64,000 nucleotides of DNA from Gammaproteobacteria bacterium (GTDB lineage Bacteria; Pseudomonadota; Gammaproteobacteria; Poriferisulfidales; Poriferisulfidaceae). Each line of letters starts with the position of its first letter. The stretch's first letter is position 1. The DNA lies in assembly GCA_026713705.1 (NCBI GenBank), contig JAPONY010000051.1, positions 1 through 64,000 of the forward strand, read 5' to 3'. The position numbers and the translations under genes were made by a program. The notes under the pieces are model-generated. The model had not been told where the DNA came from, did no database searches, and saw only the letters and a program-made list of their open reading frames with translations. Shown piece by piece: positions 24,036 to 35,130 of this stretch.

Positions 24036-25127
24036 TCAGTGCGGAAATGGCCAAGTTCGCAGTTTCTGCTTGGCCGTCAGCCACAGCGCGGCCAGTCCAC
24101 CCGGTTCGCGAATCAGCAACGCGATAATCAGGATGCCATATAAGATCTTGGCGACGTTGTCCACCACCGCAGTGTCGAATGCCCCGCCTAACAGGTAGTC
24201 GCCTGCCCAGGAAAAGAGGATCGGGAACTCGTACACCAGGACAGTGCCGTAGAACGACCCGGCGATCGAGCCGAGCCCGCCGATAATCACCATGAACAGG
24301 ATCTCGAACGAGCGGTTCATCTCGAAGGTGCGAATCCCAAGCACCTGCAGGTAGGCGTAGCAGAACAGCGCTCCGCCCACGCCGCAATAGAAGCAACTGA
24401 CGAAGAACGCCAGCATCTTGGTGCGTATCACAGGGATGCCGATCACGCTGGCTGCGATGTCCATGTCGCGGACCGCCATGAAATTTCGTCCGGTCGAACT
24501 TCGCATAAGGTTCTTGGCAAATAGCGCGAGTGCGCAGACAATCCCGAGGGACAGCAGGTATTTGGCCTCAAAGCTAGCCATATCCACGCCGAAGGCATCC
24601 CCGATCCCGAAGAGGTCGAAGTGATGATCCGGCAGGGTGACCGTGGCCGTCGCATAGTTCAGGAAGTACGGGTAGGAGCGGAAGAACCACAGCGCGAAAT
24701 ATTGCGCCGCCAGCGTCGACACCAGCAGATAGAAGCCTTTAATCCGGATGCTGGGTAGGCCGAAAATGACGCCGATCACGCCGGTCACCGAACCTGCCAA
24801 CACCATTGCCAGCGGCAGATTCATCCATTCCGGGCTGCGCAGCATGATGTTGAACGTAAAGAATGCGCCAAAGCACATGAAGCCCGCCGTGCCGAGCGAC
24901 AACTGCCCGGTCATGCCGGTGAGGAGGTTCAGGCCGAGTGCGGCACAGCCGTAGGCCAGGATCGGGATCAGGTGGGCAGCCAGCCAATAGTCGCTGGCGA
25001 TAAGGGGCACGACGAATACCATGAACAACAGGAACACGCCCATCGCCCATTTGTCGAAAGGAATCGGGAAGAGTTTCCGATCCTCGATATAGCTGGTGCT
25101 GAATGTGCCGGTTTCGCGATAAATCAT
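24036..25127 (-). CDS. ABC transporter permease (LivM-like)
   Basis: Multi-TM LivM-like protein (LNLLTGMTGQLSLGTAGFMCFGAFF). Confidence 0.92.
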   Translation of the reverse strand: MIYRETGTFSTSYIEDRKLFPIPFDKWAMGVFLLFMVFVVPLIASDYWLAAHLIPILAYGCAALGLNLLTGMTGQLSLGTAGFMCFGAFFTFNIMLRSPEWMNLPLAMVLAGSVTGVIGVIFGLPSIRIKGFYLLVSTLAAQYFALWFFRSYPYFLNYATATVTLPDHHFDLFGIGDAFGVDMASFEAKYLLSLGIVCALALFAKNLMRSSTGRNFMAVRDMDIAASVIGIPVIRTKMLAFFVSCFYCGVGGALFCYAYLQVLGIRTFEMNRSFEILFMVIIGGLGSIAGSFYGTVLVYEFPILFSWAGDYLLGGAFDTAVVDNVAKILYGILIIALLIREPGGLAALWLTAKQKLRTWPFPH

Positions 25128-25129
25128 GG

Positions 25130-26071
25130 CTAAACTCTCTCGATGGCTTTCAGCCCGAACAGCCCGGAAGGTTTAAACAGTAGGAAAACCAAGGCGATGA
25201 AGTAGGAGAACCAGGTCTCGATGCCTTGCACGCCCATCAAGTCGCCCAGATAAATCTCACCCATTTTTTCACCGACCCCAATGATCAGGCCGCCGACAAT
25301 GGCGCCAGGAATCGAGGTCAGGCCCCCGATCAGGATTACCGGCAACGCCTTGAGTACCGCCTCCACCAGCGTGAACGACACGCTAACCCGCTCGGCCCAC
25401 AGCAGACCCGCGATCAGCGCGATGATGCCGGTCACGGCCCACACCAGTGCCCACACCCGGGACAGCGGGATACCGACCGCCATGGCCGCCAAGTGGTCGT
25501 CGGAGACGGCGCGCAGCGACATCCCGGTTCGGGTCTTCTGGAAAAAGACTGCCAGTACCAGAATCATGGTGCCGGCCACAATCGTGGCAAAGACATCGAA
25601 TTTGGAGATCAGAATGTCCAGCCAATCAATGTAGTCGACGACGAAAACCGTCATATTGACTGGATCCAGCAGGGCCAGATCCAAGAAGTCTGCCAGCTGC
25701 AGGCCATGAATGGCGGAATCCCAGATATATTGGGACATGCCCTCGATCAAGATCGCCAGGCCGACCGTTGCCATGAACAGCGATAGCAAAGACTGGTTGG
25801 CCAGCGGGCGCATCATGAACCGCTCGACGAGAATCCCGAACACCACCATGGTGGCCATCGTGACGGCTAGCGCCACCCAGAAGTTCACGCTGCCCTCGGT
25901 CAGCTTCACGAAAGTCAACGCCGCAAACAGCAGCATGGTGCCCTGCGCGAAGTTGAAGATCCCGGAGGACTTGTAGATCAACACAAAGCCGATCGCCACC
26001 AGCGAGTACATGACGCCGGACATCAGCCCGCCGACAATCAGCTCGATGAAAAAGACCCAGTCGAAATCCAT
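25130..26071 (-). CDS. ABC transporter permease (LivH-like)
   Basis: LivH-like sequence (LMSGVMYSLVAIGFVLIYKSSGIFNFAQG). Confidence 0.92.
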   Translation of the reverse strand: MDFDWVFFIELIVGGLMSGVMYSLVAIGFVLIYKSSGIFNFAQGTMLLFAALTFVKLTEGSVNFWVALAVTMATMVVFGILVERFMMRPLANQSLLSLFMATVGLAILIEGMSQYIWDSAIHGLQLADFLDLALLDPVNMTVFVVDYIDWLDILISKFDVFATIVAGTMILVLAVFFQKTRTGMSLRAVSDDHLAAMAVGIPLSRVWALVWAVTGIIALIAGLLWAERVSVSFTLVEAVLKALPVILIGGLTSIPGAIVGGLIIGVGEKMGEIYLGDLMGVQGIETWFSYFIALVFLLFKPSGLFGLKAIERV

Positions 26072-26081
26072 GCTCGTTCCC

Positions 26082-26858
26082 TCAGTGCGTCACGCCCAGA
26101 TAGGCATCGATGACTTCCTGGTTGTTCTTGACCTCATCCGGAGTGCCGTCCCCGATTTTCGCGCCATAGTCCAGCACCACCACATGATCGGAAATATCCA
26201 TCACCACGCTCATGTCGTGCTCGATCAGCACAATGGTGGTCCCGTACTCGCGATTGATCTCAAGCGCGAAGCAGGACATGTCTTTCTTCTCTTCCAGATT
26301 CATGCCGGTCATCGGTTCGTCCTGCAGTAGCAAGGTCGGTTCGGCCACCAAGGCCCGGGCCAACTCAACGCGTTTCTGCAGGCCGTACGGCAACTTGCCG
26401 ACCGGTGTCTTCCGGATGCTCTGCAGGTGCAGGAATTCGATGACTTCCTCAACTAGTGCGCGGTTTTCCACTTCTTCGCGCCGGGCGCGGCCGATGTTGA
26501 GGCCCTGTTCGATCCAGGTCGAACGGATCTTCAGGCTGCGGCCAGTCAGAATGTTCTCCAATACGGTCATGCCTTGGAAAAGCCCGATGTTCTGGAATGT
26601 TCGCGCCATGCCCAATTTGGCAATCTGCCTGGGTCGCATCTGGGTGCAGTCTTGCCCCCTGAAGATGACTCGGCCTGACTGCGGAACGTAGACGCCGTTG
26701 ATGACGTTCAGCATGGAACTCTTGCCAGCGCCATTGGGGCCGATGACCGCACAGATCTCGCCTTCCGCCACATCGAAACTGATGCCGTTCAGCGCGGTTA
26801 CACCGCCGAACGCCAGATTAATGTCATCAATTTGCAGGATCGAATTTCCAGAAGCCAT
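26082..26858 (-). CDS. ABC transporter ATP-binding protein (LivG-like)
   Basis: GPNGAGKSSMLNVINGVY Walker A; LIV-family ATPase motifs. Confidence 0.92.
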   Translation of the reverse strand: MASGNSILQIDDINLAFGGVTALNGISFDVAEGEICAVIGPNGAGKSSMLNVINGVYVPQSGRVIFRGQDCTQMRPRQIAKLGMARTFQNIGLFQGMTVLENILTGRSLKIRSTWIEQGLNIGRARREEVENRALVEEVIEFLHLQSIRKTPVGKLPYGLQKRVELARALVAEPTLLLQDEPMTGMNLEEKKDMSCFALEINREYGTTIVLIEHDMSVVMDISDHVVVLDYGAKIGDGTPDEVKNNQEVIDAYLGVTH

Positions 26859-26859
26859 T

Positions 26860-28716
26860 TCAAACGTTCCCCAAGGGCACGGTGTAGGGTTCCTCGTCCA
26901 CCGGATCAGTATAAGTGTACTCTAACGCGTCGCTGTACAGCGCGTTGATCAGACCCCGGTGCTTCTCCTCTACTTCATGGCAGCGTACCTTCCGGGTCGG
27001 CGTCACTTCGCCGGCCGAGGCCATGAATTCACGGTTCAGGACAGCGAAGCGGCGTAATTGCATGCCGGAGGTTTCCGGGTCTTCCGCGAGGCGCTCATTC
27101 ACTGTCTGGATATATTCGCGCACCAATTCCTGCACTGAAGCGTGAGCCGACAGGTCGGCGTAGCCCGTATAACGCAAACTGCGCCGGTCCGCCCAGGTGC
27201 GGGTAATCGTGCCGTCAACCGTCACGATGGTGACCGGATAATCCCGGCCTTCCCCGACGACAATCGCCTGCTTGATGTATTCAAAGGAGCGCAGGAGGGT
27301 TTCCAACATATCCGGCGCAAACGCACCGCCATCGCCCAGCTTGCCCGTGCGGGCGATCTGCCCGTGCACATGGAGGCGCCCCTGATCGTCCAGATGGCCG
27401 GCGTCATGAGTCCGCACCCAGCCGTCCTTGATGCTGTCGGCCGTTGCCTCGGGGTTCTTGTAGATTCCTTTCATCTGGCCCGGCCCGCGGAACCAGATCT
27501 CGCCATCTTCAATGCGCACTTCCGTGTCATCGAGCGGCTGACCGACCGAATCTGAATTCCAGTCTTCGGACGATTGCAGAGTCACGCAGGCGCAGCCTTC
27601 AACCTGTCCGTACGTCTCACGCAGGTCAATGCCGATCGCCCGGAAGAAGTTGAATACCTCCGGCGAGATTGCGTCGCCGCCGGTCAGCGCCAGGCGCAGG
27701 CGGCTCAGGCCGTAGATGTTGCAGAACGGGCTGAACGTGGTGGCGCGTGCGAACATGAAGCGCAACCAGTCGGTGAAAGTGGCTTTACCCCCTTCGGCCC
27801 GATGGGAAGCGACCGTCATCACAGCTTGCAGGGCCGCCTTGTAGATCTTGGTGTCGAACGTCTTGGCGCTTTCGATCCGGTTGGAGGCGTGGGTATAGAT
27901 GTACTTGTAGACGTAGGGCGGCCCGAACAGGATGGTGGGGCCGATTTCCTGCATGTTTTCCAGTACCGTGTCGTCACTCTCCGGGCAGTTCATGGTGCAA
28001 CCGGTCACCATGGACAGAGAAAAGGAAAACAGGAAGTCGCTGGAGACCGACAATGGCAGGTACGCCAGCAGGCTGTCCTTCTTGGTGATCCTTTCACGCC
28101 GTGCAATGCTGCGGGCCGTGGAAATCAAGGCGCCATGCGACAATTCGACCGGACGTTCCGCCCGGCCAGTCCCGGACGTGAGCAGGATGGTTGCGGTCTC
28201 ACCCGGGTCCCGCTGTCCTTCCATCTGTTCCAGGAATGCGGTTGAAGCCTCAATCCCTTCCAGACTCTCCGGAAACGACATCAGTTCCGGCTGAGCGTAG
28301 TTCTCCATGCCCCGCCGATTGATGTATAAAATTCTCTTCACACAAGTCTGCCCACACTCCAGCAAGGCATCCACATGCTGCTGCTCGAATGAGAGGATGT
28401 GTTCAACGTCGGAACTGTGGACCTGCCGCTTGAGATCCTCGCCGAACAGGTTCGAGTCGATCGGCACCACGATCCCCCCGAGGCTGTGCACCGCGAGGTA
28501 GGTCAGATACATTTCGGTGCGGTTAGGGCCGAAGACCCCGAACGGGGTTCCTGCCCCGACGCCCTGCTGGCTCAGCATCTGGGCCAAAACGGAAACTTGG
28601 TCGCAAGCCTGCCCCCAAGTGGTCGTGTCCCAGATACCCAAGCACTTGGTGCGCAGGGCCGGGTGATCCGGATTCTTTCTTGCTTGCTCCAGCAATAGCG
28701 CGAGGAATGTATCCAT
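26860..28716 (-). CDS. AMP-dependent synthetase/ligase (long-chain acyl-CoA synthetase-like)
   Basis: AMP-binding motif ILLTSGTGRAERPVELSHGALI, YGQVEGCA and C-terminal GWVRTHDAGHLDDQGRL; first gene of the ABC operon. Confidence 0.9.
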   Translation of the reverse strand: MDTFLALLLEQARKNPDHPALRTKCLGIWDTTTWGQACDQVSVLAQMLSQQGVGAGTPFGVFGPNRTEMYLTYLAVHSLGGIVVPIDSNLFGEDLKRQVHSSDVEHILSFEQQHVDALLECGQTCVKRILYINRRGMENYAQPELMSFPESLEGIEASTAFLEQMEGQRDPGETATILLTSGTGRAERPVELSHGALISTARSIARRERITKKDSLLAYLPLSVSSDFLFSFSLSMVTGCTMNCPESDDTVLENMQEIGPTILFGPPYVYKYIYTHASNRIESAKTFDTKIYKAALQAVMTVASHRAEGGKATFTDWLRFMFARATTFSPFCNIYGLSRLRLALTGGDAISPEVFNFFRAIGIDLRETYGQVEGCACVTLQSSEDWNSDSVGQPLDDTEVRIEDGEIWFRGPGQMKGIYKNPEATADSIKDGWVRTHDAGHLDDQGRLHVHGQIARTGKLGDGGAFAPDMLETLLRSFEYIKQAIVVGEGRDYPVTIVTVDGTITRTWADRRSLRYTGYADLSAHASVQELVREYIQTVNERLAEDPETSGMQLRRFAVLNREFMASAGEVTPTRKVRCHEVEEKHRGLINALYSDALEYTYTDPVDEEPYTVPLGNV

Positions 28717-28776
28717 TAACTCCAGCCTTGTAGAAAGTTCGAGACAGGTGTCGTACTCATCTGCTTTCCGCGAATA

Positions 28777-28802
28777 TCCGCATGATGCGGAAACGCATTA
28801 TA
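28777..28802 (-). promoter_or_regulatory. Candidate promoter -10 and adjacent operator palindrome for the acyl-CoA ligase/ABC operon
   Basis: Minus-strand TATAAT (28797-28802) followed by inverted repeat TCCGCAT-C-ATGCGGA (28777-28791). Confidence 0.45.
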
Positions 28803-28854
28803 CCTAATGTTGAGTATGGCCCATCTAGGGGGATTTGAGGGAAACACCCCAACA

Positions 28855-29316
28855 TCACCGGCGCTCCCGGAAGAACTCCCGAAGCAATTCTCCGCACTGC
28901 GCCGCGCGGACTCCCGAGGTCACCGAGAAATGATGATTCAGGAAAGTCAGCCCACCTGCATCATATGCCCCTCCGAGGCAACCCGCCTTGGGATCTGCGG
29001 CACCAAAGACCAACCGTTCCACGCGCGCCGCGACCGCCGCGCCGACGCACATCAGGCAAGGTTCAAGCGTCACGTACAGGGTGGCGCCCGGCAAACGGTA
29101 GTTGCCGACCTTCCGTCCAGCCTCTCTCAGTGCGACGATTTCAGCGTGCGCACTGGGGTCGTTTCGCTCAATGCTGAGGTTGTGCCCGGTGCCGACCACG
29201 GAGCCTTCCAGCATCACCACCGCACCGACCGGCACTTCCCCGGCGTCGGCCGCCTGTCCCGCCAGTTCCAGGGCCCGGCCCATCATCTCTTCGTCGAGTG
29301 CGCCCGCTTCCGTCAC
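28855..29316 (-). CDS. tadA: tRNA-specific adenosine deaminase (GTG start [10 protein letters not shown]...)
   Basis: Deaminase motifs [10 protein letters not shown] and [10 protein letters not shown]. Confidence 0.93.
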   Translation of the reverse strand: MTEAGALDEEMMGRALELAGQAADAGEVPVGAVVMLEGSVVGTGHNLSIERNDPSAHAEIVALREAGRKVGNYRLPGATLYVTLEPCLMCVGAAVAARVERLVFGAADPKAGCLGGAYDAGGLTFLNHHFSVTSGVRAAQCGELLREFFRERR

Positions 29317-30872
29317 TCCCACTCCACGGTCGCAGGCGGCTTGCCGGAAATGTCGTAGCAGACCCGGGCGATGCCGTCGATCTCGTTGATGATGCGCCGT
29401 GCGCACCGATCCAGGAACTCGTCCGGCAAGCGCGCCCAGCGGGCAGTCATGAAGTCCTGCGTCTCCACCGCGCGCAGGGTCACCACGTAATCGTAGCGTC
29501 GGCCGTCGCCCATGACGCCAACCGCCCGCACCGGCAGGAACACCACGAACGCCTGCGCCACCTTGTCGTACAGATTCCAGGCGCGCAATTCCTCAATGAA
29601 GATATGGTCCGCCGCGCGCGCCAGTTCCACGTATTCGCCGCGCACCTCGCCCAGGACGCGGACGCCCAAGCCTGGCCCCGGGAATGGGTGGCGGCCGATC
29701 AGTTCCTGCGGCAGGCCCAGCGCCCGGCCGACCCGGCGCACTTCGTCCTTGAACAGTTCACGCAGAGGTTCGACCAGTTTCAGGTGCAGCGTTTCCGGCA
29801 GGCCGCCCACATTGTGGTGCGACTTGATCAGGTGCGCCTTGCCGGTCGCGGCGGCCGCGGACTCGATGACGTCCGGATAGATGGTGCCCTGGGCCAGCCA
29901 GCGCACGTTCGTCAGCTGTTCGGCCTGCTCCTGGAACACGTGTATGAATTCGCGCCCGATCACTTTCCGCTTGTCCTCCGGGTCTGTCACCCCGATCAGG
30001 GCGGACAGGAATCGCTCCCGGGCATCCACCTGGATCATCTGTATGCCTGGATGCTCGGCGAAGGCCTCGCGCACCTGTTCCGCCTCGCCGGCCCGAAGCA
30101 GGCCGTTGTCCACAAAAACGCAGGTCAGCTGTTCTCCGATGGCCCGCGCCAGCAGGGCCGCCACCACCGACGAGTCGACGCCTCCGGACAGCGCCAGCAC
30201 CACGCCGTCTTCCCCCACCTGCGCACGTACCGCCTCGATGCGGTCCTCGATGATCGCACTGGCCTCCCACAGGCCTTGACAGCCGCAGTACTGCCGCACG
30301 AAGCATTCGATCAACCGCTGCCCGCCCGGGGTATGCGTCACTTCCGGGTGGAACTGCAAGCCGAACCAGGGGCGCGACTCGTGCGCGAGCGCCGCGATCG
30401 GGACGCTCTCGGTGGATGCCACTACTCGGAACCCTTCCGGCACCGTGTCCACATGGTCGCCATGCGACATCCACACCTCGGCTTCCGGGCCCTCGCCCAG
30501 CGCCTCTATTAAAGGGTGTGATCCGTCGCGGCGCAGGGTGGCCAGGCCGAACTCCCTGCGTTGCCCGGCATGCACCTCGGCGCCATGCCGGCGGGCCAGC
30601 GCCTGCATGCCGTAGCAAATCCCGAGTACCGGAACGTCCAGGTCGAGCACCGCGTCCGGCACGGGCGGATGGGTCTCGTCGGTGGTGGTCTCAGGCCCCC
30701 CCGACAGGATCACGCCGCGGGGATCGAAGTCCCGGATTTGTTCCCCGGACGCGTCGCAGGCGTATATCTCGCAGTAGCAGCCGGCTTCGCGCACCCGGCG
30801 TGCGATTAATTGAGCATATTGCGAGCCGAAGTCCAGTACTAGGATTCGCTCGGAATGGATGTCCGCGGTCAC
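29313..30872 (-). CDS. guaA: GMP synthase (glutamine-hydrolysing)
   Basis: [20 protein letters not shown], glutaminase [21 protein letters not shown]. Confidence 0.98.
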   Translation of the reverse strand: MTADIHSERILVLDFGSQYAQLIARRVREAGCYCEIYACDASGEQIRDFDPRGVILSGGPETTTDETHPPVPDAVLDLDVPVLGICYGMQALARRHGAEVHAGQRREFGLATLRRDGSHPLIEALGEGPEAEVWMSHGDHVDTVPEGFRVVASTESVPIAALAHESRPWFGLQFHPEVTHTPGGQRLIECFVRQYCGCQGLWEASAIIEDRIEAVRAQVGEDGVVLALSGGVDSSVVAALLARAIGEQLTCVFVDNGLLRAGEAEQVREAFAEHPGIQMIQVDARERFLSALIGVTDPEDKRKVIGREFIHVFQEQAEQLTNVRWLAQGTIYPDVIESAAAATGKAHLIKSHHNVGGLPETLHLKLVEPLRELFKDEVRRVGRALGLPQELIGRHPFPGPGLGVRVLGEVRGEYVELARAADHIFIEELRAWNLYDKVAQAFVVFLPVRAVGVMGDGRRYDYVVTLRAVETQDFMTARWARLPDEFLDRCARRIINEIDGIARVCYDISGKPPATVEWE

Positions 30873-30875
30873 CGA

Positions 30876-32342
30876 TTAGATCTCGGTCCGGTAGTTGGGT
30901 GCCTCTTTGGTGATCAGCACGTCATGCGCGTGGCCTTCCCGCAGGCCTGCGAGCGTCACCCGGATCAGCCGGGCGTGACTGTGCAGTTCGCCCAGGGTGC
31001 GGGCGCCCACGTAGCCCATTCCGGAACGTACGCCGCCGATCAGTTGATGGAGTACATCGGACAGCGGCCCCTTGTAGGGGACTCGTCCCTCGATTCCTTC
31101 CGGCACCAGTTTCGAGGCTTCCCGCTCCTCGCCCTGGAAGTACCGTTCCCGGGAACCGTGCTGCATGGCGCCAAGCGACCCCATGCCGCGGTAGAGCTTG
31201 TACGACCGGCCCTGATAGAGTTCCACCTCGCCAGGCGCTTCGCTCGTGCCGGCGAGCAGGCTGCCGACCATCACGGTCGAGGCCCCGGCCGCCAGCGCCT
31301 TGACCGCATCGCCAGAATAGCGGATACCGCCATCCGCAATCACGGGAATCTCCCGATCCTTCAGGGCCGCGCAGGCGTCGCCGATGGCGGTGATCTGGGG
31401 CACTCCGACCCCGGCCACCACCCGCGTGGTGCAGATCGAACCGGGTCCGACTCCGACTTTGACCGCACTCGCCCCGGCATCCGCCAGCGCCAAAGCGCCC
31501 TCCTTGGTCGCGACATTGCCTGCGATCAGCTCCAGATTCGGGTGGGTGGCACGGATCTCCCGCACCCGCTGCAGCACCCCTTCCGCGTGTCCGTGCGCGC
31601 TGTCCAGCGTCACCACGTCCGCACCGGCCTCAACCAGCGCCTCCACGCGTTCCATGCCTCCCGCCTCGGCGCCCACCGCACCGCCGACCCGCAGCCGGCC
31701 CTGCTCGTCCTTGCAGGAGTTCGGGTAGTCGGTTGACTTCTGGATGTCCTTGACGGTCACCATCCCGCGCAGGTGGAAGTCCGGGTCCACGATCAGGAGC
31801 TTCTCGATGCGGTGTTCCCGCAGCAGTTCCTGGACAACCTCGAGGCTAGTCCCCTCCGGCGCCGTGACCAGGCGATCCTTCGGCGTCATGATGGTGCTCA
31901 CCGGTTGATCGAAGTGCGTCTCGAAACGCAGGTCGCGGTGCGTGACGATTCCGACCAGGTCCTCGCCGTCCACCACCGGCACGCCGGAGATGTTGTGCGC
32001 GCGGGTCAACTCCATCACCTCGCCCACGCTGGCGCCCGGATGGATGGTCAAGGGCTCGCGGATCACGCCGCTTTCGAATTTCTTGACCCGTCGCACCTGT
32101 TTGGCCTGTTCGTCGACGCCCTGATTCTTGTGCACCACGCCCAATCCGCCTTCCTGGGCCATCGCGATGGCGAGGTCCGCCTCGGTCACCGTATCCATGG
32201 CGGCCGAGATGAAAGGAATGCGGAGTTCGATGTTCGGGGTCAGCCGCGCCGTCAGCTCGACGTCCCGCGGCAAGACTTCTGAGTGGCCCGGCACCAGAAG
32301 CACATCATCAAATGTCAGCGCTTCTTCGATCGAGACGGCCAT
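30876..32342 (-). CDS. guaB: Inosine-5'-monophosphate dehydrogenase
   Basis: [22 protein letters not shown] domains, catalytic loop [20 protein letters not shown]; start at MAVSIEEA. Confidence 0.98.
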   Translation of the reverse strand: MAVSIEEALTFDDVLLVPGHSEVLPRDVELTARLTPNIELRIPFISAAMDTVTEADLAIAMAQEGGLGVVHKNQGVDEQAKQVRRVKKFESGVIREPLTIHPGASVGEVMELTRAHNISGVPVVDGEDLVGIVTHRDLRFETHFDQPVSTIMTPKDRLVTAPEGTSLEVVQELLREHRIEKLLIVDPDFHLRGMVTVKDIQKSTDYPNSCKDEQGRLRVGGAVGAEAGGMERVEALVEAGADVVTLDSAHGHAEGVLQRVREIRATHPNLELIAGNVATKEGALALADAGASAVKVGVGPGSICTTRVVAGVGVPQITAIGDACAALKDREIPVIADGGIRYSGDAVKALAAGASTVMVGSLLAGTSEAPGEVELYQGRSYKLYRGMGSLGAMQHGSRERYFQGEEREASKLVPEGIEGRVPYKGPLSDVLHQLIGGVRSGMGYVGARTLGELHSHARLIRVTLAGLREGHAHDVLITKEAPNYRTEI

Positions 32343-32410
32343 CAGGCTTCGGAGATATCTGAAATGTCCATACACTATCATAATGTATTGCCCTTAAAAA
32401 TTCAAAATTA

Positions 32411-33298
32411 ATGTCTCCTCCCCGGTCCTTTTCCGCTCTCCAAACCCGGCTCGAAATCTACGCCCGGCTGATCCGCCTGGACCGCCCGGTCGGCATCTGG
32501 CTGCTGTTGTGGCCGACCTTGTGGAGCCTGTGGCTGGTCTCCGGTGGCCTCCCCGCGACCCGCCTGCTGCTGATCTTCATTGCGGGGGTGATCCTGATGC
32601 GCTCGGCCGGATGCGCCATTAACGACTATGCGGACCGGGATCTGGACCGACAGGTCGACCGGACCCGCAACCGCCCACTGGCGCAAAAGGAGATTCCACC
32701 GCGCGAGGCGCTGTGGGTCACCGCCGCCCTGCTCGCCGGCGCGCTGGGGCTGGCCCTGATGCTGCCCCCGCTGACCCTGGCGCTGGCCGTGCCGGCTGCG
32801 CTGCTGGCCGCCACCTACCCGTTCGCCAAGCGCTGGCATCACCTGCCGCAACTGCATCTCGGCCTGAGCTTCGCCTGGGCCGTGCCGATGGCCATCAGCG
32901 CGTACACCGGAGGCTGGCCCGAAGCTTGGGGGTGGCTCGCGTTCATCGCCACCGTGCTGTGGGTCGTCGCCTACGACACGCTGTACGCGATGTCGGATCG
33001 GGAAGAAGACCTGGCGGCCGGCAATCGATCCACCGCCATCCTGTTCGGCTCCGCCGACCTCTTCATGGTGGGGCTGCTGCAGGGGCTATTCCTGCTGGCG
33101 CTGCTGCTGGTCGGAATTCGGCTCTCCCTGCCCCTCGCCTATTACGGAGGATTGGCGGCAGCCCTTACGCTGATCGCGAACCAGATGTGGCGGATCCGCG
33201 ACCGGAATCCGGAAGCCTGTTTCTGGGCCTTCAACAACAATGTCTGGGTCGGGGTGGCGGTCTGGGCAGGCATTGTTTCAGCAACATCCAGCCTATAG
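32411..33298 (+). CDS. ubiA: 4-hydroxybenzoate polyprenyltransferase
   Basis: RLDRPVGIWLLLWPTLWSLW, INDYADRDLDRQVDRTRNRPLA, YDTLYAMSDREED. Confidence 0.96.
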   Translation: MSPPRSFSALQTRLEIYARLIRLDRPVGIWLLLWPTLWSLWLVSGGLPATRLLLIFIAGVILMRSAGCAINDYADRDLDRQVDRTRNRPLAQKEIPPREALWVTAALLAGALGLALMLPPLTLALAVPAALLAATYPFAKRWHHLPQLHLGLSFAWAVPMAISAYTGGWPEAWGWLAFIATVLWVVAYDTLYAMSDREEDLAAGNRSTAILFGSADLFMVGLLQGLFLLALLLVGIRLSLPLAYYGGLAAALTLIANQMWRIRDRNPEACFWAFNNNVWVGVAVWAGIVSATSSL

Positions 33299-33390
33299 GA
33301 TGGAGAAAAAAGTAGTATGTAGACTGGAGTATTTGACAGCAACTAAAACTTGCTTTGAGAGCCAGGAGATTTCTCTCCGCAACTATTTAT

Positions 33391-34086
33391 TCAACATCTG
33401 TCCGTCCAAGCGTACAAGTTCCATAAGGGACCAATATAGTTATCATTACTTGGATACACCCTTTTTATTAGTTCTCGGATTTTTCTTACGTGTGATGCCT
33501 GCATAGTTTTAATCAGGTCAATCTGATCGTCATACCTATGTCCCAAGTCTGAGTGGTGTAGACGTAATTGTCTTGGCCCATGCCCTCCTGGGCCAGGTAT
33601 GTCATACAGGACTAATTCCATCGCCAGTTCACAAGACGCTTTACCAGTTTGAAGAAACTTGTTGACTTTTTTCGAGGAGGTCAGAGCTGGGAGAATTGGT
33701 TGCCGAGAGATTGAAGATTTGTGTTCTGTATTTTGCTGTTTGTGGATTTGACGCTTTTGATCTGCTAATTCTCGTTCACGGCGTTTTAATTCCTCTGTAC
33801 GGTGCCGCATCTCGGATTCCAGTTCTTGTTCACGTTTGCGGAGCAGCGTTTCTCGTTCATAGACTTGACGCTCTCTGCGTTCTAATTCTTGTTCACGGCG
33901 CTCCAAATCCTGCTCACGTTCGCGAAGCGTCTCTTCTTGCTCGCGGGTCTGACGTTCCTGTTCAGCTTGTTGACCAACTACGTCATCCAATATCCTCAAA
34001 ATAGTTCCCGCTTCACTTCCGACACTGATCTTCATTGGTAATAATGACATTACCAGCACTAAGAACAACGCAAATAGGGATTTCAT
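33391..34086 (-). CDS. Predicted exported coiled-coil protein of unknown function
   Basis: Signal-peptide-like [24 protein letters not shown] followed by a long Glu/Arg/Gln heptad-like region ([20 protein letters not shown]) and a distinct C-terminal domain. Confidence 0.65.
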   Translation of the reverse strand: MKSLFALFLVLVMSLLPMKISVGSEAGTILRILDDVVGQQAEQERQTREQEETLREREQDLERREQELERRERQVYERETLLRKREQELESEMRHRTEELKRRERELADQKRQIHKQQNTEHKSSISRQPILPALTSSKKVNKFLQTGKASCELAMELVLYDIPGPGGHGPRQLRLHHSDLGHRYDDQIDLIKTMQASHVRKIRELIKRVYPSNDNYIGPLWNLYAWTDRC

Positions 34087-34153
34087 CTCAGACAGAGATT
34101 CGAGTGATTTAATGCAAATTATAATGTCCCGTTCAAGCACTCAACTTACTTTC

Positions 34154-35122
34154 ATGTCCCTTACTCCTCGCCACGACTGGACTCTCGCCGAAGTCCACGA
34201 TCTTCTGAACCGCCCGTTCAGCGATCTGATCCATCAGGCGCAAACCATCCATCGTGCCTGCCACGACCCCAATCAGGTGCAGGTCAGCACCCTGCTGTCG
34301 ATCAAGACCGGGGGGTGCCCGGAAGACTGCGCCTATTGCCCGCAGAGCGCGCATTACCAGACCGGATTGGACCGCGAGAAGCTGCTGGACCTAGATGCGG
34401 TTCGGGAAGCCGCCCGCCACGCAGTAGAAAGCGGCGCGACCCGGTTCTGCATGGGGGCGGCCTGGCGCGCACCGACCGACCGCGACCTGGACGGCGTGGT
34501 GCAGATGATCGAGGTGGTTCGCGAACAGGGACTCGAGACCTGCGTGACGTTGGGAATGCTGAGTTCCGAACAGGCAAAACGACTCTCAGACTGCGGCCTG
34601 GACTACTACAACCACAACCTGGACACGTCGCCGGAGTTCTACGGCGAGATTATCACCACCCGGACCTACCGGGATCGACTGGAAACCTTGCAGCATGTCC
34701 GAGACGCCGGCATCCGGGTGTGCTGTGGCGGCATCCTCGGGATGGGCGAATCGCGGCAGGACCGCGCTGGCCTGCTGGTTCAGCTCGCCACCCAGGACCC
34801 GCATCCGGAATCGGTTCCGATCAACCTCCTGATCCGGGTTCCCGGCACCCCGCTGGGCGAAACAGAGGCGCTGGACCCGCTCGAGTTCGTACGCACCATC
34901 GCGGCGGCACGAATCACCATGCCCTATTCCATGGTCCGCCTCTCCGCAGGCCGCGAAGACATGACCGATGAGCTGCAGGCACTGTGCTTCGTGGCTGGCG
35001 CCAACTCCATCTTCTACGGCGAAATCCTGCTGACCACGCCCAACCCCGACACCGCTCGCGATCAGGCGCTGTTTTCCCGCCTGGGCCTGACCGCACAACC
35101 CAACTCCTCTCCGGCTTCCTGA
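34154..35122 (+). CDS. bioB: Biotin synthase
   Basis: Radical SAM motif [11 protein letters not shown] and [15 protein letters not shown]; start likely MSLTPRHDW. Confidence 0.97.
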   Translation: MSLTPRHDWTLAEVHDLLNRPFSDLIHQAQTIHRACHDPNQVQVSTLLSIKTGGCPEDCAYCPQSAHYQTGLDREKLLDLDAVREAARHAVESGATRFCMGAAWRAPTDRDLDGVVQMIEVVREQGLETCVTLGMLSSEQAKRLSDCGLDYYNHNLDTSPEFYGEIITTRTYRDRLETLQHVRDAGIRVCCGGILGMGESRQDRAGLLVQLATQDPHPESVPINLLIRVPGTPLGETEALDPLEFVRTIAAARITMPYSMVRLSAGREDMTDELQALCFVAGANSIFYGEILLTTPNPDTARDQALFSRLGLTAQPNSSPAS

Positions 35123-35130
35123 GCCCTCCC

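Noticed and set aside
29298-30512. 404-aa plus-strand ORF opposite guaA
   Set aside because: Antisense shadow ORF; guaA is unambiguous.
32370-32410. ATACA...TGTAT inverted repeat between guaB and ubiA
   Set aside because: Only 5-bp arms in AT-rich sequence; expected by chance.
33750-33960. Possible CRISPR-like or tandem DNA repeat
   Set aside because: The short imperfect repeats are the coding sequence of the coiled-coil Glu/Arg heptads, not spacer-repeat structure.
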